Shown in pieces: positions 35,517 to 47,930 of a stretch of DNA of 64,000 nt. This stretch comes from Colletotrichum lupini. Taxonomy: Eukaryota > Ascomycota > Sordariomycetes > Glomerellales > Glomerellaceae. The stretch spans positions 2,356,001 to 2,420,000 of the forward strand of contig NC_064676.1 of the NCBI RefSeq assembly GCF_023278565.1, written 5' to 3'. A model generated the notes under the pieces. The model was given only the letters and a program-made list of their open reading frames with translations. It was not told the origin of the DNA and did no database searches. Position 1 is the stretch's first letter. Every line of letters starts with the position of its first letter. The position numbers and the translations under genes were made by a program.

Positions 35517-36569
35517 CTAGTTCAAGTCTCTCATCCGCACGACCACATAACCCTCGCTGAGCGAGTGTGGATCGCCGTCCTCCTCGTCAAAGGAGATTTG
35601 CTCCTCAGCGTTGCGCCGCGCCCTACGCGCTCTCTTGGATTGAGGATTGCGCTCGAGCTCTATAACGTCACGGAGGGCCTCGGCGATGTGCGTGCCCATC
35701 CAGTCGTAGCCCGCTGGTGTCAGGTGCAGGCCGTCGTCCCAGTATCTTTTGCACTCCCGATCGGTGAGGGCGTGGAATGGGATCCTCGGATTAAGATCGA
35801 AGGCGTGGCTGGGTATTTGGCGATTAGTACGTTTGCTGTGTAATTCTCTCCTGTACACGGAAAGACACAATGGGGAAAACGCAACGAGAGAGAATACGTG
35901 TTAAGGGCAGGACATACTAATTTGGTGATTGATGGGTGAGGATAGCGTTGTTGAGCTGTCGCCGGCGGGCATCCAGCTTCTCACTCTTGGTTGCACATTC
36001 GGGGACTGTCAAGGCAAGAACCTTGCTACCCTTGGCAATGGCGGAGTCGTATACTCCCCGGAGTGAGTCAAATATCCTATCTGGCGGCACGTTAAATGCA
36101 AGGTCGCTGGTGCATCTCGTTAGTATGAGGCGGCTTTCCGGGAAATCTACGTATATGTTGAACGTACTTTGTGCCTCCCAGTATGATTGCCCAGTCGTAT
36201 TGTGCTTGGCTCACTAGAACATGAAATTAGCAAGTATTTCATCTCCCGCAAGCCGGGCAGATGAGATGAAATGAGAGGAGGGGTGAGGAAGTCGTGATAG
36301 AACATTGCAGCGACGTAATAACACTGAATGAGAATGGAAAGGCAAAAGTACGAACTCTCGCTGTCAAAACGCTGCGCAAAGGCTCCCTGCGAAACGACAT
36401 CCCCAGGCATGCCGTTGTCCGTCGCCACGATTTGCGTGTCGGACAGGTACACTGCGAGCAGCTTTGTGAGGGCGATGGAGTAGGGGTGGTAGACGGCCCC
36501 GTAGGACGAGTATCCGGCCGTCAGCGAGTCGCCGAAGCAAAAGATGCGGAGGGTCTTGTCTTTTGACAT
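35517..36569 (-). CDS. SGNH-hydrolase / GDSL-like esterase
   Basis: Likely cytosolic esterase or lipase of the SGNH family; substrate unknown. Exons are complement(36356..36569), complement(36168..36213), complement(35918..36106) and complement(35517..35808), 246 aa. Introns are 142, 61 and 109 nt; the first has an unusual GTTCGT donor and the second a TACTAAC branch. Catalytic features: Ser15 in FGDSLTAGY (block I), a Gly in NGMPGDVV (block II), Asn87 in LGGTND (block III), and Asp175/His178 in DDGLHLTPAGYDWMG (block V). There is no signal peptide. The last 45 residues are charged and recall no domain (ERNPQSKRARRARR, acidic DEEDGD). The exons are short but each joins in phase and assembles the four blocks in order, which makes this model firm. 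Confidence 0.88.
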
Positions 36570-38005
36570 TTTGAAATCTCCGGCTCCCTTGTCTTTCTCA
36601 CAAGTCTTGGTGGTCCTCGTCTACTGAGGTTTATCGTATTGTCGGTTGCTGTGTCGGTTTGGTCGGATTCTGCCTAGGTACCTGCGCAAGTTCGCCCCGC
36701 CGTTCACGGTAGACTTGTTAACTGCCGTCGGCCTTTTCCCAATCTCTTTCTCGGCCTCCAGGTCCTGATATATTGACCTCAGTTCACTTAAGATCCGGAT
36801 ATTGGTATTTTGACCAGAGTGAAGCTCGCTAAACACCGGGAAAGTGAGGCGAGATGTTGAGCGTAGAACCACAAGCCCCCGGGAAGCGGTCACCGAGAAG
36901 CAGGGGGTGTGTGTTCAACCGTCGAAGTCGCAGAGCAAAGATCAAGCGTCGCCCGAGAAGATAGTTGATACGTTCAAAAAAAGGCAAGTATTCGCGCAGA
37001 TATTGATCCGCTCAATACTGAGATGAATGGCTGGCTGGTTCGTGTAGAGTGTTATCCAAATGATGTACAGGCATTAAATTGTCGTCTTAGGTCAAGCAGG
37101 CTGACGGAATGGCATGAAGTTGGACAGAGGTCAGGTGGGGTGGACGGGCGGCGGATGGGCGGGCAGGCAGCTTACCGATTGTAGGGGGAGACACGCCGAT
37201 AGGCAGGCAGTCACACCTTACTTAACGGGGCAGAGAGTGTGAACTGGTGGTGGGGGCGGGGTTGGTGGCTGCTGCAACCGGGCAGGCTCCCCTTGGACGT
37301 TTTAATCGGCGCTTGGGTCCTCAACTCCAGCGTGCTGACTTTCGTATGGAAGGCAGCGAAACCCAAGGAAACTTAGCTTTGAGCAGTCAGCAACCACGAC
37401 TGGACCTCACCTCGCCTCACGTAAGGCAGGGTAAATCGAGACAAGAGTGCTCAGGCAACAGCGACACGGTGGTTTTTCTTATGGGGCAGTGCAAAAACGC
37501 TTCGCCTTCTACGTTGAGGTGTGTTTCGTACCCGAGTGAATGGAAACTACCGTCTCGATACGTGCCTTTGCGTCTCTTTGGACTGAGCGGGTTTGGCTCC
37601 GTAGTGGCCAAAACACATGGTCCTTCTCATGCCTTGTCTCATAAACCATTTTCTTTGGAAAAATTGACAGCTCAGTAAAACGACCTTGTTCAATGTGGAT
37701 TTCGACCGTGCGTAGATATTGAATTGTGTGTGGTATTACACTACAAACTTGAAAGTTTCCATTTCTATGTACATCCTCCTCTTTCTTCCACTTGCCCATC
37801 GTAACCGTTTAGTTATGAATACCGTTATAAACATTATATACGTTAAATGTGTATCTTTCCCTGCTGTTTCGTTTGGTATCTTGGAGGCATCTTGACCCGA
37901 TTCCCCCGTGCCCTTGCGACAATTTGGATATCATGAAATTGGCCGTTTCATCAAAGACGTTCAAGGAAATAAAATGTGACGCTCATCGTGAGGCTGATTC
38001 GCACT
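36570..38005. other. Intergenic region, no gene seen
   Basis: Upstream region of the SGNH hydrolase gene and 3' region of the F-box gene. It includes GCCTAGGTACCTG at 36672-36684 and a G-rich stretch at 37130-37260. Scattered frames (such as 37247-37678) have no motifs. Confidence 0.4.
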
Positions 38006-40240
38006 TCACGCGAGCTCCGGTTGTTGCCAGCGGCCTCTCTCAGTGTGCCACCACCTCTCCCGATCCTTCTTGTCTGAGACGGTCGAAGACGCGTTCCACC
38101 GTCCCTGGCAGCCTTCTCGCCCAACGGCGATCTCCTCGCCGTTGTCAGCTGTCAGATCCGCAAGCTCGACCAGCCCGCCGCGCTCGTCCTTGGCGCCCGG
38201 GTCAGGACGCAGGTTATACGTGATGCGGCTCTCTACCGTGCCGATGAAGGCCGCCAGTCCATACTTCTCCAGCACCGTGCCGTCCTCATCGATGACGTTC
38301 AAGAAGAACCTCGGCAGCGCTGCACGCGCGGCTTCGAGACGAGCCTGCGCCGCGAGCCGGGCTACGTGGAGGTTGGTGCATTCGCGAGGGGCGTCGCTCA
38401 TGACGGGGGACGCCGGGGCTGTAGGCGAGCGGGACGGCTTCGTCGGCGAGACGGGGCTGTGGGTCGTGCTGGGGGTGGGGAATGAGGAGCTCCGGGCGGG
38501 TCCGTTGGGACCGCGGAACCGATCGCTGGCGCTGTCTGTCCTCTCCTGCGGCCGGCAGAGAGCTTGAAAGATGCCCTCGGGATCGTTGGGGCTGCGGAGA
38601 CTGCGTAGGGAGGGGAACCCGTCGGCGGCGATGCTGCGGGCGAGGATGGAGTCGGCGGCATTGGCGTGGGTCGTGTTGCTCGTGATGTCCCAGTGAAGCT
38701 TACGGAGGGACGAGGAGGCAAGGTATGGCATGAGCCAAATGAATGTGTCCTCCGGGAGCATGGGCGCCAAGGTCTGGACGAGGGTAAAAGACTCGAGGTG
38801 AGTAAAGTTGGAAAAGATGCGGGCCAAGGCGGGCAGCGAATCGAGGTTCGTGTGGCGTAGAGTCAGTTTCTGGATCGCCTGGCTCGTTGGGAGGGTAGCC
38901 AAAGCAGAAATGCCGCTGCTGGTGACACCCGGTACGTGGGTGAGTGAAAGTGTACGCAAGGGAGGGAGTGAGAGCAGGGTGCTGTCATTAAAGGCGGTTA
39001 CCGGCATCCATGATAGGTAAAGGTGCTGCAGAGACGTTAGGTGCATCAGTGCTGAGCTGATGAGGTTATCCGGAGTAAGGGTAGCGCCGGGGAGGCAGTG
39101 AATCGACAAAGTCGTGAGGTGGGCCCAGTCGACGTGGAAATCGAGAAATGCCGCACTCTGGTGTGGTTGCAGGTCACCGGGTGTGACGGAAGCATCGTAG
39201 GTTGCCTGGGTCATCGCGGCGACATTACTACCCGAGCTCGACTTGAATCGGTGTTGTCGCTGAAAGGGTGAGGGCTCGACGATCCAATCCATGTGCTTGA
39301 GGCGCTTGCGCGACGAGAGCGCATGCAAGAGCTTGCTGTACGAGTGGTTATAATGGGGGTGAAGGCCGATGAGGCGCTCAAAATTAGGACATGCCATGAT
39401 CAGCGCGGCAACCTGATCGTGATAGTCCTCCAGCAAGACCCCGGTAGGGGGGCTTGGAACCTTGAGAGTGTGAACGAGTCCGGCGAGATACGAGTTCGCT
39501 CTCAGCGTCCGTCTAAGGAGCATCATGCGCGAGCCGAACGTGACTTTATGCCGCTTCTTTTGAGATGCTAAATCGGCTCCTACGAGTTGAATATCTTCAT
39601 ACCTGAGAAACGCTGTTAGCCAAATAGCGAGGTCGTGGCGAAGGTGTGAGTCTCACAATGCCACTCGCGCAAACTTGCACCATTTCCTCGCCGTGAGAGT
39701 AACCGAGCAGACATCCCTCATCCAACATGTCGCGCAGCTTTCCGTAGGCTTTTCGAGATGCAGCTTTTTGAGCTCGCCCAGGATCAGCTCCAAAACCTCT
39801 CCGGGCAGCTTCGCAAAGATTTCCCCAGGCTTCGCCTTTTTTCTAAAGACAGTCGTCTGACTGGGCCTCGAGTACATGTAGTCGGGCCTCCACATAGTGG
39901 GACTCGAATCGATGCTTGTCCTGTGGCTGCCGTATGAAGAGCTTCTGGATCGTGTCTCAAAGCTTTCTCTCGAGCTGTTGATACTCGTAACGGTGATGGT
40001 TGATGCCTGAGAGAGCTTCCTTGGCCTGTTGAGAGCCGTGGTGGGTAATGATTCGCAAATGAGCTTCGAATCTAAAGGAGCCGTCTGCAAGGCGTATGGC
40101 ACCCTGGCGATGCGCGGACTTGAGCGCGCGGGGTCTGTTGTAGCCATCGTGGCCATTGTAGACTGTTGCTGTTCACCCTTATGGTGGTACAATTCTGGAG
40201 CGCCGAAGTACGCCGGAGCAGGTCCGTGACTGGCGGTCAT
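38006..40240 (-). CDS. F-box protein with leucine-rich repeats
   Basis: Probable SCF ubiquitin-ligase adaptor; target unknown. Exons are complement(39657..40240) and complement(38006..39602); the 54-nt intron (GTGAGA donor, CTAAC branch) splits a Leu codon; product 726 aa. Residues 1-135 are Ser/Thr-rich and probably disordered. An F-box-like segment lies near 140-205 (IFAKLPGEVLELILGEL, CSVTLTARKWCKFARVALYED), interrupted by a Cys-containing loop (ESCATCWMRD). Residues 210 to about 530 show leucine-rich periodicity (LTTLSIHCLPGATL, LTSLQHLYLSWMPV, LRTLSLTHVPGVTSSGISAL, IQKLTLRHTNLDSL, FTHLESFTL). A Ser/Pro-rich insert (about 560-620) separates these from a helical segment (ARLAAQARLEAARAALPRFF) and a tail containing YNLRPDPG. 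It belongs to a large, poorly characterised group in Pezizomycotina. Confidence 0.82.
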
Positions 40241-42421
40241 GAGCGGAGACGACGGGACGGAAACGGAGGCGGAGATAGCTGGACGCGGAGCGAAACGACC
40301 AGGGACTCTCAGACGGTTACCATCATGGAGGATGTAATTGGAAGCAGCAGGTGCAGCAGAAGCTCGCCTCTTGTGTTGAAGAGGTCTCGGGTTGCTATGG
40401 AGAAGAGACAGGTCGTGTTAGTACGAAGGTACTTCAGGGATCATCCAGCAAACGGAATTCGGCAGCGGGCAAAGTTCCAAGCCAAGAATGGAACAGGTAG
40501 TCGGGAAACAAGCAAATCCCAGAAACAAAAGAGCGAAAGGCGCCAACGTGACGTGACGGGGGGTTTCTGTCAAGTTTAATACGAAAGACTTGGAGGAAAG
40601 AGAAGGGAAAAAAAAGAGAGAAGGAAATTAGAACCTGGAGCCGAAAAAGGACACGCAAAGAACGGCACCGGTACACACCAAAGAGGCTACCGCTGGGCAA
40701 TCTGCAAGTGCACCCTGGATTCGACAGAGGCTTGCGCGGGCAGAGAGGTGCGTGGGCTGTGCCCGGACCGGCGCTCGCTCTGATGATCCTATCCAGATGG
40801 AGTCTGATGAGTGGTCGCCCATCCCATTGTCTAGGGGGGGTGAGGGAGCGATTTGGGGGTCGTCCTTCCTCAAAGACCCCCTTGACCCTTGGCCCTTGTT
40901 GGCCCGCCTCGAAGGGGAAACACTCATCAGCCGTATCTCGAGCTACCGAGGACTTAGAACTAGGAGCGCCCCAAGGCTGCGATGTTGGGCGGCGACTACG
41001 GATAACGCAGTGCAGATACGCAGTGACGAGCTAGCCGAGTCGCGCAACCCAGCAACGTGGGCGCGATGACAAGAACTCCCTACTTTAGCACTTGCGCTAG
41101 GGCTTACACTACGTGCGGCGCGAAGAGGGACAGAGAGAGGCAGAGAAGCAAAACTTGTCTCGTGGCGTTGCCGCTTGGCGGGTAGCAGCGCAATTCTGCC
41201 TTGCTTTGCAACTGGCAGAGACGCGCGCCACTGTTCCTGGTGGAAATTAGGACAAGCTCCTGGCGGTCTCTAGGCACTCCGTTCTGCCGGGCCCCGTTGC
41301 GATGGCTCCCGCAGATGGCAAGCCGTAAGCCGTCCATCCTGAAGAGTTACACTGAAGCCTCCAAAACTGCGTTTGAGAATCCGCGAAACAAGGGGAGGGG
41401 AGGTGAATCTTGATAACGACGCAAGGATGAAAGCACCATCATTCGATCATGGGATCCGCAACGCTCAACTGAAGCTGGAGACGAGATGCAGGGGTCATGG
41501 CAGGGGAAAACGTGGAAGAGGAAAGTCGTGGGTACAGAGTAATCCGAGCTCCCATTTCGTGCGTTGATGCATTTCCCATCTCAGAAGTGACAAGTAACTC
41601 TGTCTCCGCCCCGCCCAGCCTGGGCAGGAGGATCTCGTGGGGACGTAATCTTGAGGACAAACCAACCGGAAGAACTTGACGGCATCGTAGGAAGTGGCTT
41701 GTTCAGTCGGGCTGGAATCTCCTGCAGTAGGGCCGAGTGCCTATCCGTATCTGCCGGTCTTGCCAGAAGCGTGCCCGCGGTGTCAAGAGCTATAGACACT
41801 AGAGAAAAGATCTCGGATTTCCACGTCTGGAGGACGCTTCCTAAAGCAGCCTCCGTTGGGTCCGGATCCACTTGGAAAGAAAGGCTCGGGATCGATAATA
41901 AATGAGGCGTGGGGCTGCCCCCATTCAGCACTTTCGTCGGTCGAACGACGCGACTCCCACTCGCGAGCCGTGGGCCGAGGCGTCATCGATGTGCTTCATG
42001 TGGGCAGAAGCAGAACAGTTCCGAAGAGGAAGAAACAGCCAAAGAATATGGCCAGGGTGATGTAGAAACGGGGAAATGGGATGAGCCAAAACGAGCAACC
42101 ACAGCCCAGCGCCATCGCCATCTCATCTCGAGCCGTGCAGGAACGAAATCCCAGACGCAGCAGGTGACGGATCGCGTGAATGAGGAAAAAATAAATTTGC
42201 AGCAGTGAATACGAGGCCAAGCGGAACGATGCAAAGTAAAGTGGTTAAACAGAAAAAAAGGCGCGCGACAAGAAGCAGTAGAACAAACAGGCCAGCGAAT
42301 CAACGACGCAGTAGAGGAGCCAGTACGTGGAACCAGTGGTGTACATAGAACGATGGGGAAAATGCAGTCGTCGATAGTGTTGAAAACTGAAAGATGGGGC
42401 CAGCCACTAGAAAAGAGAGAC
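40241..42421. other. Intergenic region, no firm gene
   Basis: 2.2 kb. Several frames of 80-190 codons exist. On the minus strand 41980-42420 encodes hydrophobic stretches in more than one frame (for example VSLFGTVLLL-like and ITLAIFFGCFFLFG), but no ATG-to-stop frame or splice model keeps them together. Confidence 0.35.
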
Positions 42422-42733
42422 TTACGGAGCTTCTGATTTGCTGCTATTTTTGACATCCAGGAAAACGTGTGCGTAGACGCCATGTCGAATTTCGTTGGCA
42501 CGTTTGTCGTCCAGCGCTGACAGCGATTGCCTTGCACCCGCTGGCCCAAGGCCACTGCCAGAGACTGCCCGGGCCGCCCGGTAGTCTTTCTGTTCGATAG
42601 CGTAGCTGTGGTGCCCGTAGTCGAGTCCGTAGTCGGGATCGAACCGCCGGTTGCCTTTGTAGGAAGTCGTGATCGCTTGGCCCGCAGGCGGGATCTCGTA
42701 GTACTGACGTCCGCTGATCATTGTGCCGTCCAT
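42422..42733 (-). CDS. Hypothetical small ORF, possibly one exon of a larger gene
   Basis: I do not recognise this product and am unsure it is real. The ATG frame of 103 codons begins MDGTMISGRQYYEIPPAGQ and has GC-rich third positions (GAC, TAC, CGG, ATC), as in neighbouring genes. The open frame extends upstream without ATG through Lys/Glu/Thr-rich sequence into a CAG/CAT tract (Gln/His run, 42866-42915) and meets TAA just beyond. The stop overlaps a consensus donor: GAAGCTCC|GTAAGT at 42420. Splicing across 39 nt to TTTCAG would add a hydrophobic tail (STYWLLYCVVDSLACLFYC). Shape and context suggest a coding exon, but no start exon was found. Confidence 0.3.
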   Translation of the reverse strand: MDGTMISGRQYYEIPPAGQAITTSYKGNRRFDPDYGLDYGHHSYAIEQKDYRAARAVSGSGLGPAGARQSLSALDDKRANEIRHGVYAHVFLDVKNSSKSEAP

Positions 42734-42865
42734 GATCCGAGGTTCGTGACCGTCGCTTGCCGATATATCTAGTCGACTGATGTTCTTCTCCTTATTCTCT
42801 GTCGTCTCGTTCGTCTCTTTCGGACCGTTCCACGTGCCGTCCAAACCTCGATGAGTTCCGTCGTG

Positions 42866-42915
42866 TTGCTGCTGCTGCTGCTGCTGCTGCTGATGCTGAT
42901 GCTGATGCTGCTGCT
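42866..42915. repeat. CAG/CTG trinucleotide microsatellite
   Basis: A run of CTG on the plus strand, interspersed with three GATGCT units. On the minus strand it reads CAG/CAT, coding for Gln/His in the frame that opens into the ORF at 42422-42733. Confidence 0.9.
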
Positions 42916-42916
42916 C

Positions 42917-44097
42917 TTACCGACTCTTTGCGCTCTCTTCCTCTCAGCCGCAGTCCTACCACCAAAGTTGGGCTGAACGACGAGGCCACACCTTTTATTT
43001 CAACGGACAAAAGGGGGTTGCAACCTTGGCCTTCATGAGGTCGTTGTGCCGTAATTTTAATATACCGGACGTGGGGATAGCTTGGCCAGTTGCCGTTGTT
43101 GCGAGGGTGGGTTTTCAATTCAGTAGCCGACCCGCTTCAGCCAACCCAAGAGCATCATCAAGAGTAGGATGCTGTTGCGAACTTGCGATGATGGATGAGC
43201 CGGAAAGGGGAGACGAGGGGGAGTAGAGACCGAACAATAAGAGCCAACAACTATAACCTGTCAATACCAACAAAACGAGGGTGGAAAGGGAAAAGATGAG
43301 AAGACGAGGGAAGCAAGAGGGCGAGGGCCTTCCAGATTGCAGCCTTCATGCATATGGGTGCATTATATTTGAACTCAAGAACCCCATCTCACGCTCGAAA
43401 TATCCCATCAAATCGCGGTCTGCGGCCTGGGATCTGGACCTCGTGGTCCCAAGACAAAAAGTCAGAGCCCTGCTCGGCGCTCACGCACTCCCGGTCCTTC
43501 CACTCCCAAAAGCCCTTACTAGAGCTGCGCAAAGCAACGCAATATGGCGGCAACATTCTGCACTGCAGCGGCTGGGAGGTGCCTTAGTCGCATGAATGAT
43601 TGGAATGTGGGTAATCTAACCCCTCTATCCCCCTCGTCTAGCTTGTCTCGCGCCTCCAGCTCCAGGCAATCGACGATGGGTCGCAGCGACTCGCAGCTGC
43701 CAGGCACTCGACTCAATACATTGGAAGCACCCACATTTCTGGCGTGGATTACTTGTACCCGCTGCCTGGGAAAAACAAGGTTAACAGCCCGACAGGGTTG
43801 GTGATGTTCTGGAGCTCTCACTCAAGCTCCAGGCCATTCCCTGAGTGGCGGAGCGGGAGACCGGCCACGACGACTACCGAAGGCGACGAATGAGCGGCCC
43901 GGAGGAAGCCAAGGCATATGGCATCTTGCCCTGGCTCTGTTTCGCGGGGTTGCGACGAACCGTGCCGACATCCAGTAATATCCGTATCATCATGTGCGAT
44001 GCTGATGCTGCACAGCCAGTCCATTCAGAGTTGCGCACATCTCACTACCCAAAACACACTGGCTGATAACTCGTCGACTCAGAGGGAGGAAGACAGG
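42917..44097. other. Non-coding left flank of the AT-rich element
   Basis: GC-normal sequence with frames under 110 codons and no motifs. It ends at the TA dinucleotide that starts the inverted-repeat element. Confidence 0.4.
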
Positions 44098-44099
44098 TA

Positions 44100-44130
44100 C
44101 GGCAGACTGCAAGAGGCACTCCGCCAAAAC
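44100..44130 (+). repeat. Left terminal inverted repeat, 31 bp
   Basis: Begins CGGCAGACTGCAAGAG and ends CCGCCAAAAC. It is the exact reverse complement of 48991-49021. It is preceded by TA (44098-44099). It still contains several CpA sites, unlike the interior. Confidence 0.9.
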
Positions 44131-44497
44131 CGTTCTTTCTAATAGACCTACGGCTACCGTAAATTTTAGGCATCAATAGTGCGACTTTCTTATATATATA
44201 AATAAATATTATAATAAATCCCGTATATTATTACAAGGAATTGCTTACGACCGTAGGTAGTAGTGGTTATGTAAGGGCAGTTATGCCGCCTAGCGAAAGT
44301 GGGGCAGCTAGGGGGCATATCCTCCTTACTAATTTCTATTACTAATTAATTTCCCTTTCTTCTTAACTAACCTAATATTCCTTAAGTAAGGTAAGTAATC
44401 CGCTTACGCCCCTATAGTTACTTATTAGTAATTATATTTCGCCTTATTATACTTTATACCCTTTTCTACTTTACTTTTATTATTATTACCTAATTAT

Positions 44498-44651
44498 ATA
44501 CGCAATTATAAGTATAATATTTACGATTTGCTAATTAGAAATATTAAATAAGTATAATTAGGTAATTTTATACGCAATTACTAGTGTAATTTTTACTAAT
44601 TAGTAATTATACTTCTTCTTAAGCTAATGTACGCGCAATTATAAGTATAAT
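44498..44651 (+). repeat. Three direct subterminal repeats
   Basis: Near-copies of ACGCAATTATAAGTATAAT start at about 44500, 44572 and 44632, spaced about 60-70 bp apart. The second has two changes and the third a GC insertion. Subterminal repeats can bind transposases, but this AT-rich sequence can also repeat by chance. Confidence 0.6.
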
Positions 44652-47600
44652 TACGCATATATACTTATTTATAATTTAATTCTTTTTATTTACTTTTTTC
44701 TTTAGTATTAACTATTTATATATATATACTAATAATTTCGTATAGGACACTCCCTTTTTTAATAATCGCGTACGCCGTATAATACTTATAATAAGCGCTT
44801 AATATAGCGTTCCGGCCCGTATTAAGGGTATATAGCTCCCGACGGTCCCCGTATACTAACCTACGTAGTACCCTAACGACCTTACGTCTTATAAAATAAC
44901 CTCTTACTTCCTTACTAGTACGTATACCTCTATATAATAGCTTCCTTATTATATAGATTTTTACGTTATTTATAAGCTCTTTATCTTCCCTTTCGAAGAC
45001 TTTTTACTAGATCTATAACCTTAGTATTATATAAGTTAGTATATACTACCCTATACTATCTAATATTACTATATTAACCTATATAATCTAGCCCTAGCGT
45101 TAGATTAAGCTTAACCCTAAAATTACTAAAAATAGCCGTTATATACCCCCAGACATCGCTATAACTCGCACTTAGGCTACTAATACTATCTAAACGACCG
45201 TATATAGCGACGCTAAGATTAGTACCGAGTCGTGCGCCTATTATAAGGCCGGTAAAGGCATTTTTATTAATTACGTTACTTTTATAAGTAAGGGCTGCTC
45301 TAATTATAATTATATATTCACTATATATAAGTATACGCTCGTTACGCCTCTCGTTATTACTTATATATTACTTTATACTACCTCATATCTATTTATAATT
45401 TACTAACGGTTCGTACTAACTCATAATACGCTTATTAAAGTCGTTAAGCGTAGTCGTAACTATAAAAGCCGTAATAAAGTCCGTATCGGCGCTCTATTTA
45501 AGTCTCTAGGTACTATCCTTACTATATACTTCTATATAATAATAAAAGCCCTTAAATAAGTAGCTAAGTAGGCTAAAAATAACGAAGAGGGTATATATAA
45601 TAGTATATAGGATTATAAGGAGCGTTACTAACTTATATAGACTCCGAGTAAGGAGTAATTAATTTAACATTCTTATACGGTATAACACAGGAGTTTATAT
45701 AAGTATATATTAGGATATAGTATAGTTAGGCTTAATACTTAAATAGTAAGGCCCCTATAGAGTCGTAGGGCACTTACTAGCTATAAGCTAGAGTATACGC
45801 GCTTAGTTTAGCCTATAAGAGGCCGTAACTAACTATATAAAGGCTCCCCCTAAAGTTTAACGTTTCTAATAAAATTATAGAACTTTTATTTATTATATAT
45901 TATCGTTATATACTTTTCTATCCTTTTTAGCGTTATAAATCCCCATGAGCGTCTATATTTCTATATATATACTTATAAAACCTTATAAGTAAAAATATAC
46001 CCCTATATATTACTATAATTATATATAAATATTTACCTCTTATTTAAAATTTCTTTCTTAGTTTTTTACTTTATATATTACTACTTTTTTAGAATAGTAC
46101 GACCGCGTATTAATCTTTTATTATATTAAACGATAATTATTATAAAGTTAAAGAGTAATTAGACCTATAATATAATTATTATATATATCTTCACAGTTTT
46201 TAATACTAGAATTATAAAGCGAACTTTTAAATATTAACTTACGAAATAGGACTTATAACGAGAAGAGCGTACGGTCTTTTTTAAGGATCTATTAATTCGT
46301 ATTTAAGAATTATTCTTCTAACAATACTTAAACGATAAAAATATCCTTTTTTAACTCTAGTCTAAAGGATTTATAATTACGGCTATAGGATTATTAATAC
46401 TTCGTTAACAGAATTAGCTTTAGTAACGATAAATACTAAAATAGCTCGTAATTATACGATAATAATTAAAAGAGTTCTTTTTTAATATACTAGAGGTTAC
46501 TCGCCGTATTAAAGGGTACGGTAAAGAGTATCTTTATATATAGGTTCGCTAATAAGCTTATATTATTAGCTAAGATAAACTATACCTTATATATCGCAAA
46601 ACCTTTCTATAATAAGTTTAAGATCGGTTAAGTAAGATAAGGTACCGTCGTAAAGGGTTTACGACTCCTAGACTAAATTATATTTAGTCTTTAGATACGT
46701 ACAATAAGCTTCTACTATTTAGATTTAAAATCTATATTAATATTAATACTTATTCGCGGTTTATTATATAGTTCTATATAAGGGTTTCTACTTATACGTC
46801 CTAGAATATACTTATATAATATCTTACCGTTATTTAATAACGGGGATTTATACTATTACGAGTTCGTTTAGACCGAGGGAAAGAAACCGTTCTTATGTCT
46901 AGTATTTATTACTACTTTTTATAACACCGTTTAATAGTAAAAAGTCTAATTATATTCCGTAATTACTAGATCTTTAATAAAAGTATCCATAACGTTAAGA
47001 TTAAGAGTTAGTAAAATCGTCTTTATTAAAATAGATTAGTATATTAGCGGGTAAGTAATATATATCTTAGTATATATAAGTATACTTACGTTTATAAGAA
47101 TACTTCTAACTACTTAAGTTCTAAGGGCTATTCTATATAAATATACTCTCTAACTAGATTATACTTCTATTTACGTATATACTACTAATTCGTTCTAATT
47201 TTATTAACTTTATATAAATTTAGAACTCTTATCGAATTCGTCGTTAAAAAGGTCGCCCTTATATTATTTCTAGTTAGTTATAGTAACTATATTATTAACC
47301 TACGTTACGAACCGTATAAGACTTTATATAGCCGATTAACTAAGACTAAGTTTAATAACTATTAAATACTATTTAAAATAGTAATAATCTAGACGCATAT
47401 CTTCCTTAAGCTATTTTATAAATTTATACCTTAATTATTAAGGGCTCCCTAACTATATTAGCTAAAAGTACGAAGTTTAGTAAGGCTAATTATCTTTATT
47501 TTAAAGCGTATTAATATCTTCGTATTTATTTAAAGTAATATATACGCAATAAGCTCTAACTAGAAGTTACTTTACTTAGTAAACTATAGGGCGGTATTAT

Positions 47601-47769
47601 ATAAGTTAAGTAGAGATTAGAAAACTCTAGAATTAATCTTAGAGCATTAGATAGCTTCGTAATTATAAGCGATACTAAGGACGAAGAGGAATTATAAATA
47701 TAATTATAGTTTACTCTAAACTATTTACTAACGAGAATGCTCGTTTCTGTTCTTATAGTATACTAGGTT

Positions 47770-47930
47770 ATTTACTATCATAAACTTTATCTTTTTATCG
47801 AACTACTATAATCTCGTCTTTCCTATCGTTTTTATCCTTTTTAACCTTTTTCTTAGCCTTTACCTCCTTCTTAACGATCTTCTTTTTTTACTTAACTAAT
47901 AATTCCTCCTTAATTTTTATCGTTAGTTTA
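47770..47930 (-). pseudogene. Remnant of a lysine-rich coding region in the AT-rich block
   Basis: On the minus strand one frame reads a long Lys/Glu/Val/Asp series (KKIVKKEVKAKKK and following residues), preceded by acidic-basic sequence (KIKEELLVK). It is interrupted by TAA codons that could derive from CAA by C-to-T change. It resembles a basic C-terminal tail of an element-encoded protein. No domain can be assigned. Confidence 0.4.

Noticed and set aside
40241..42421. Hydrophobic frames on the minus strand suggesting a multi-pass membrane protein
   Set aside because: Three different frames each give short hydrophobic stretches in T-rich sequence; no start, stop and splice combination joins them.
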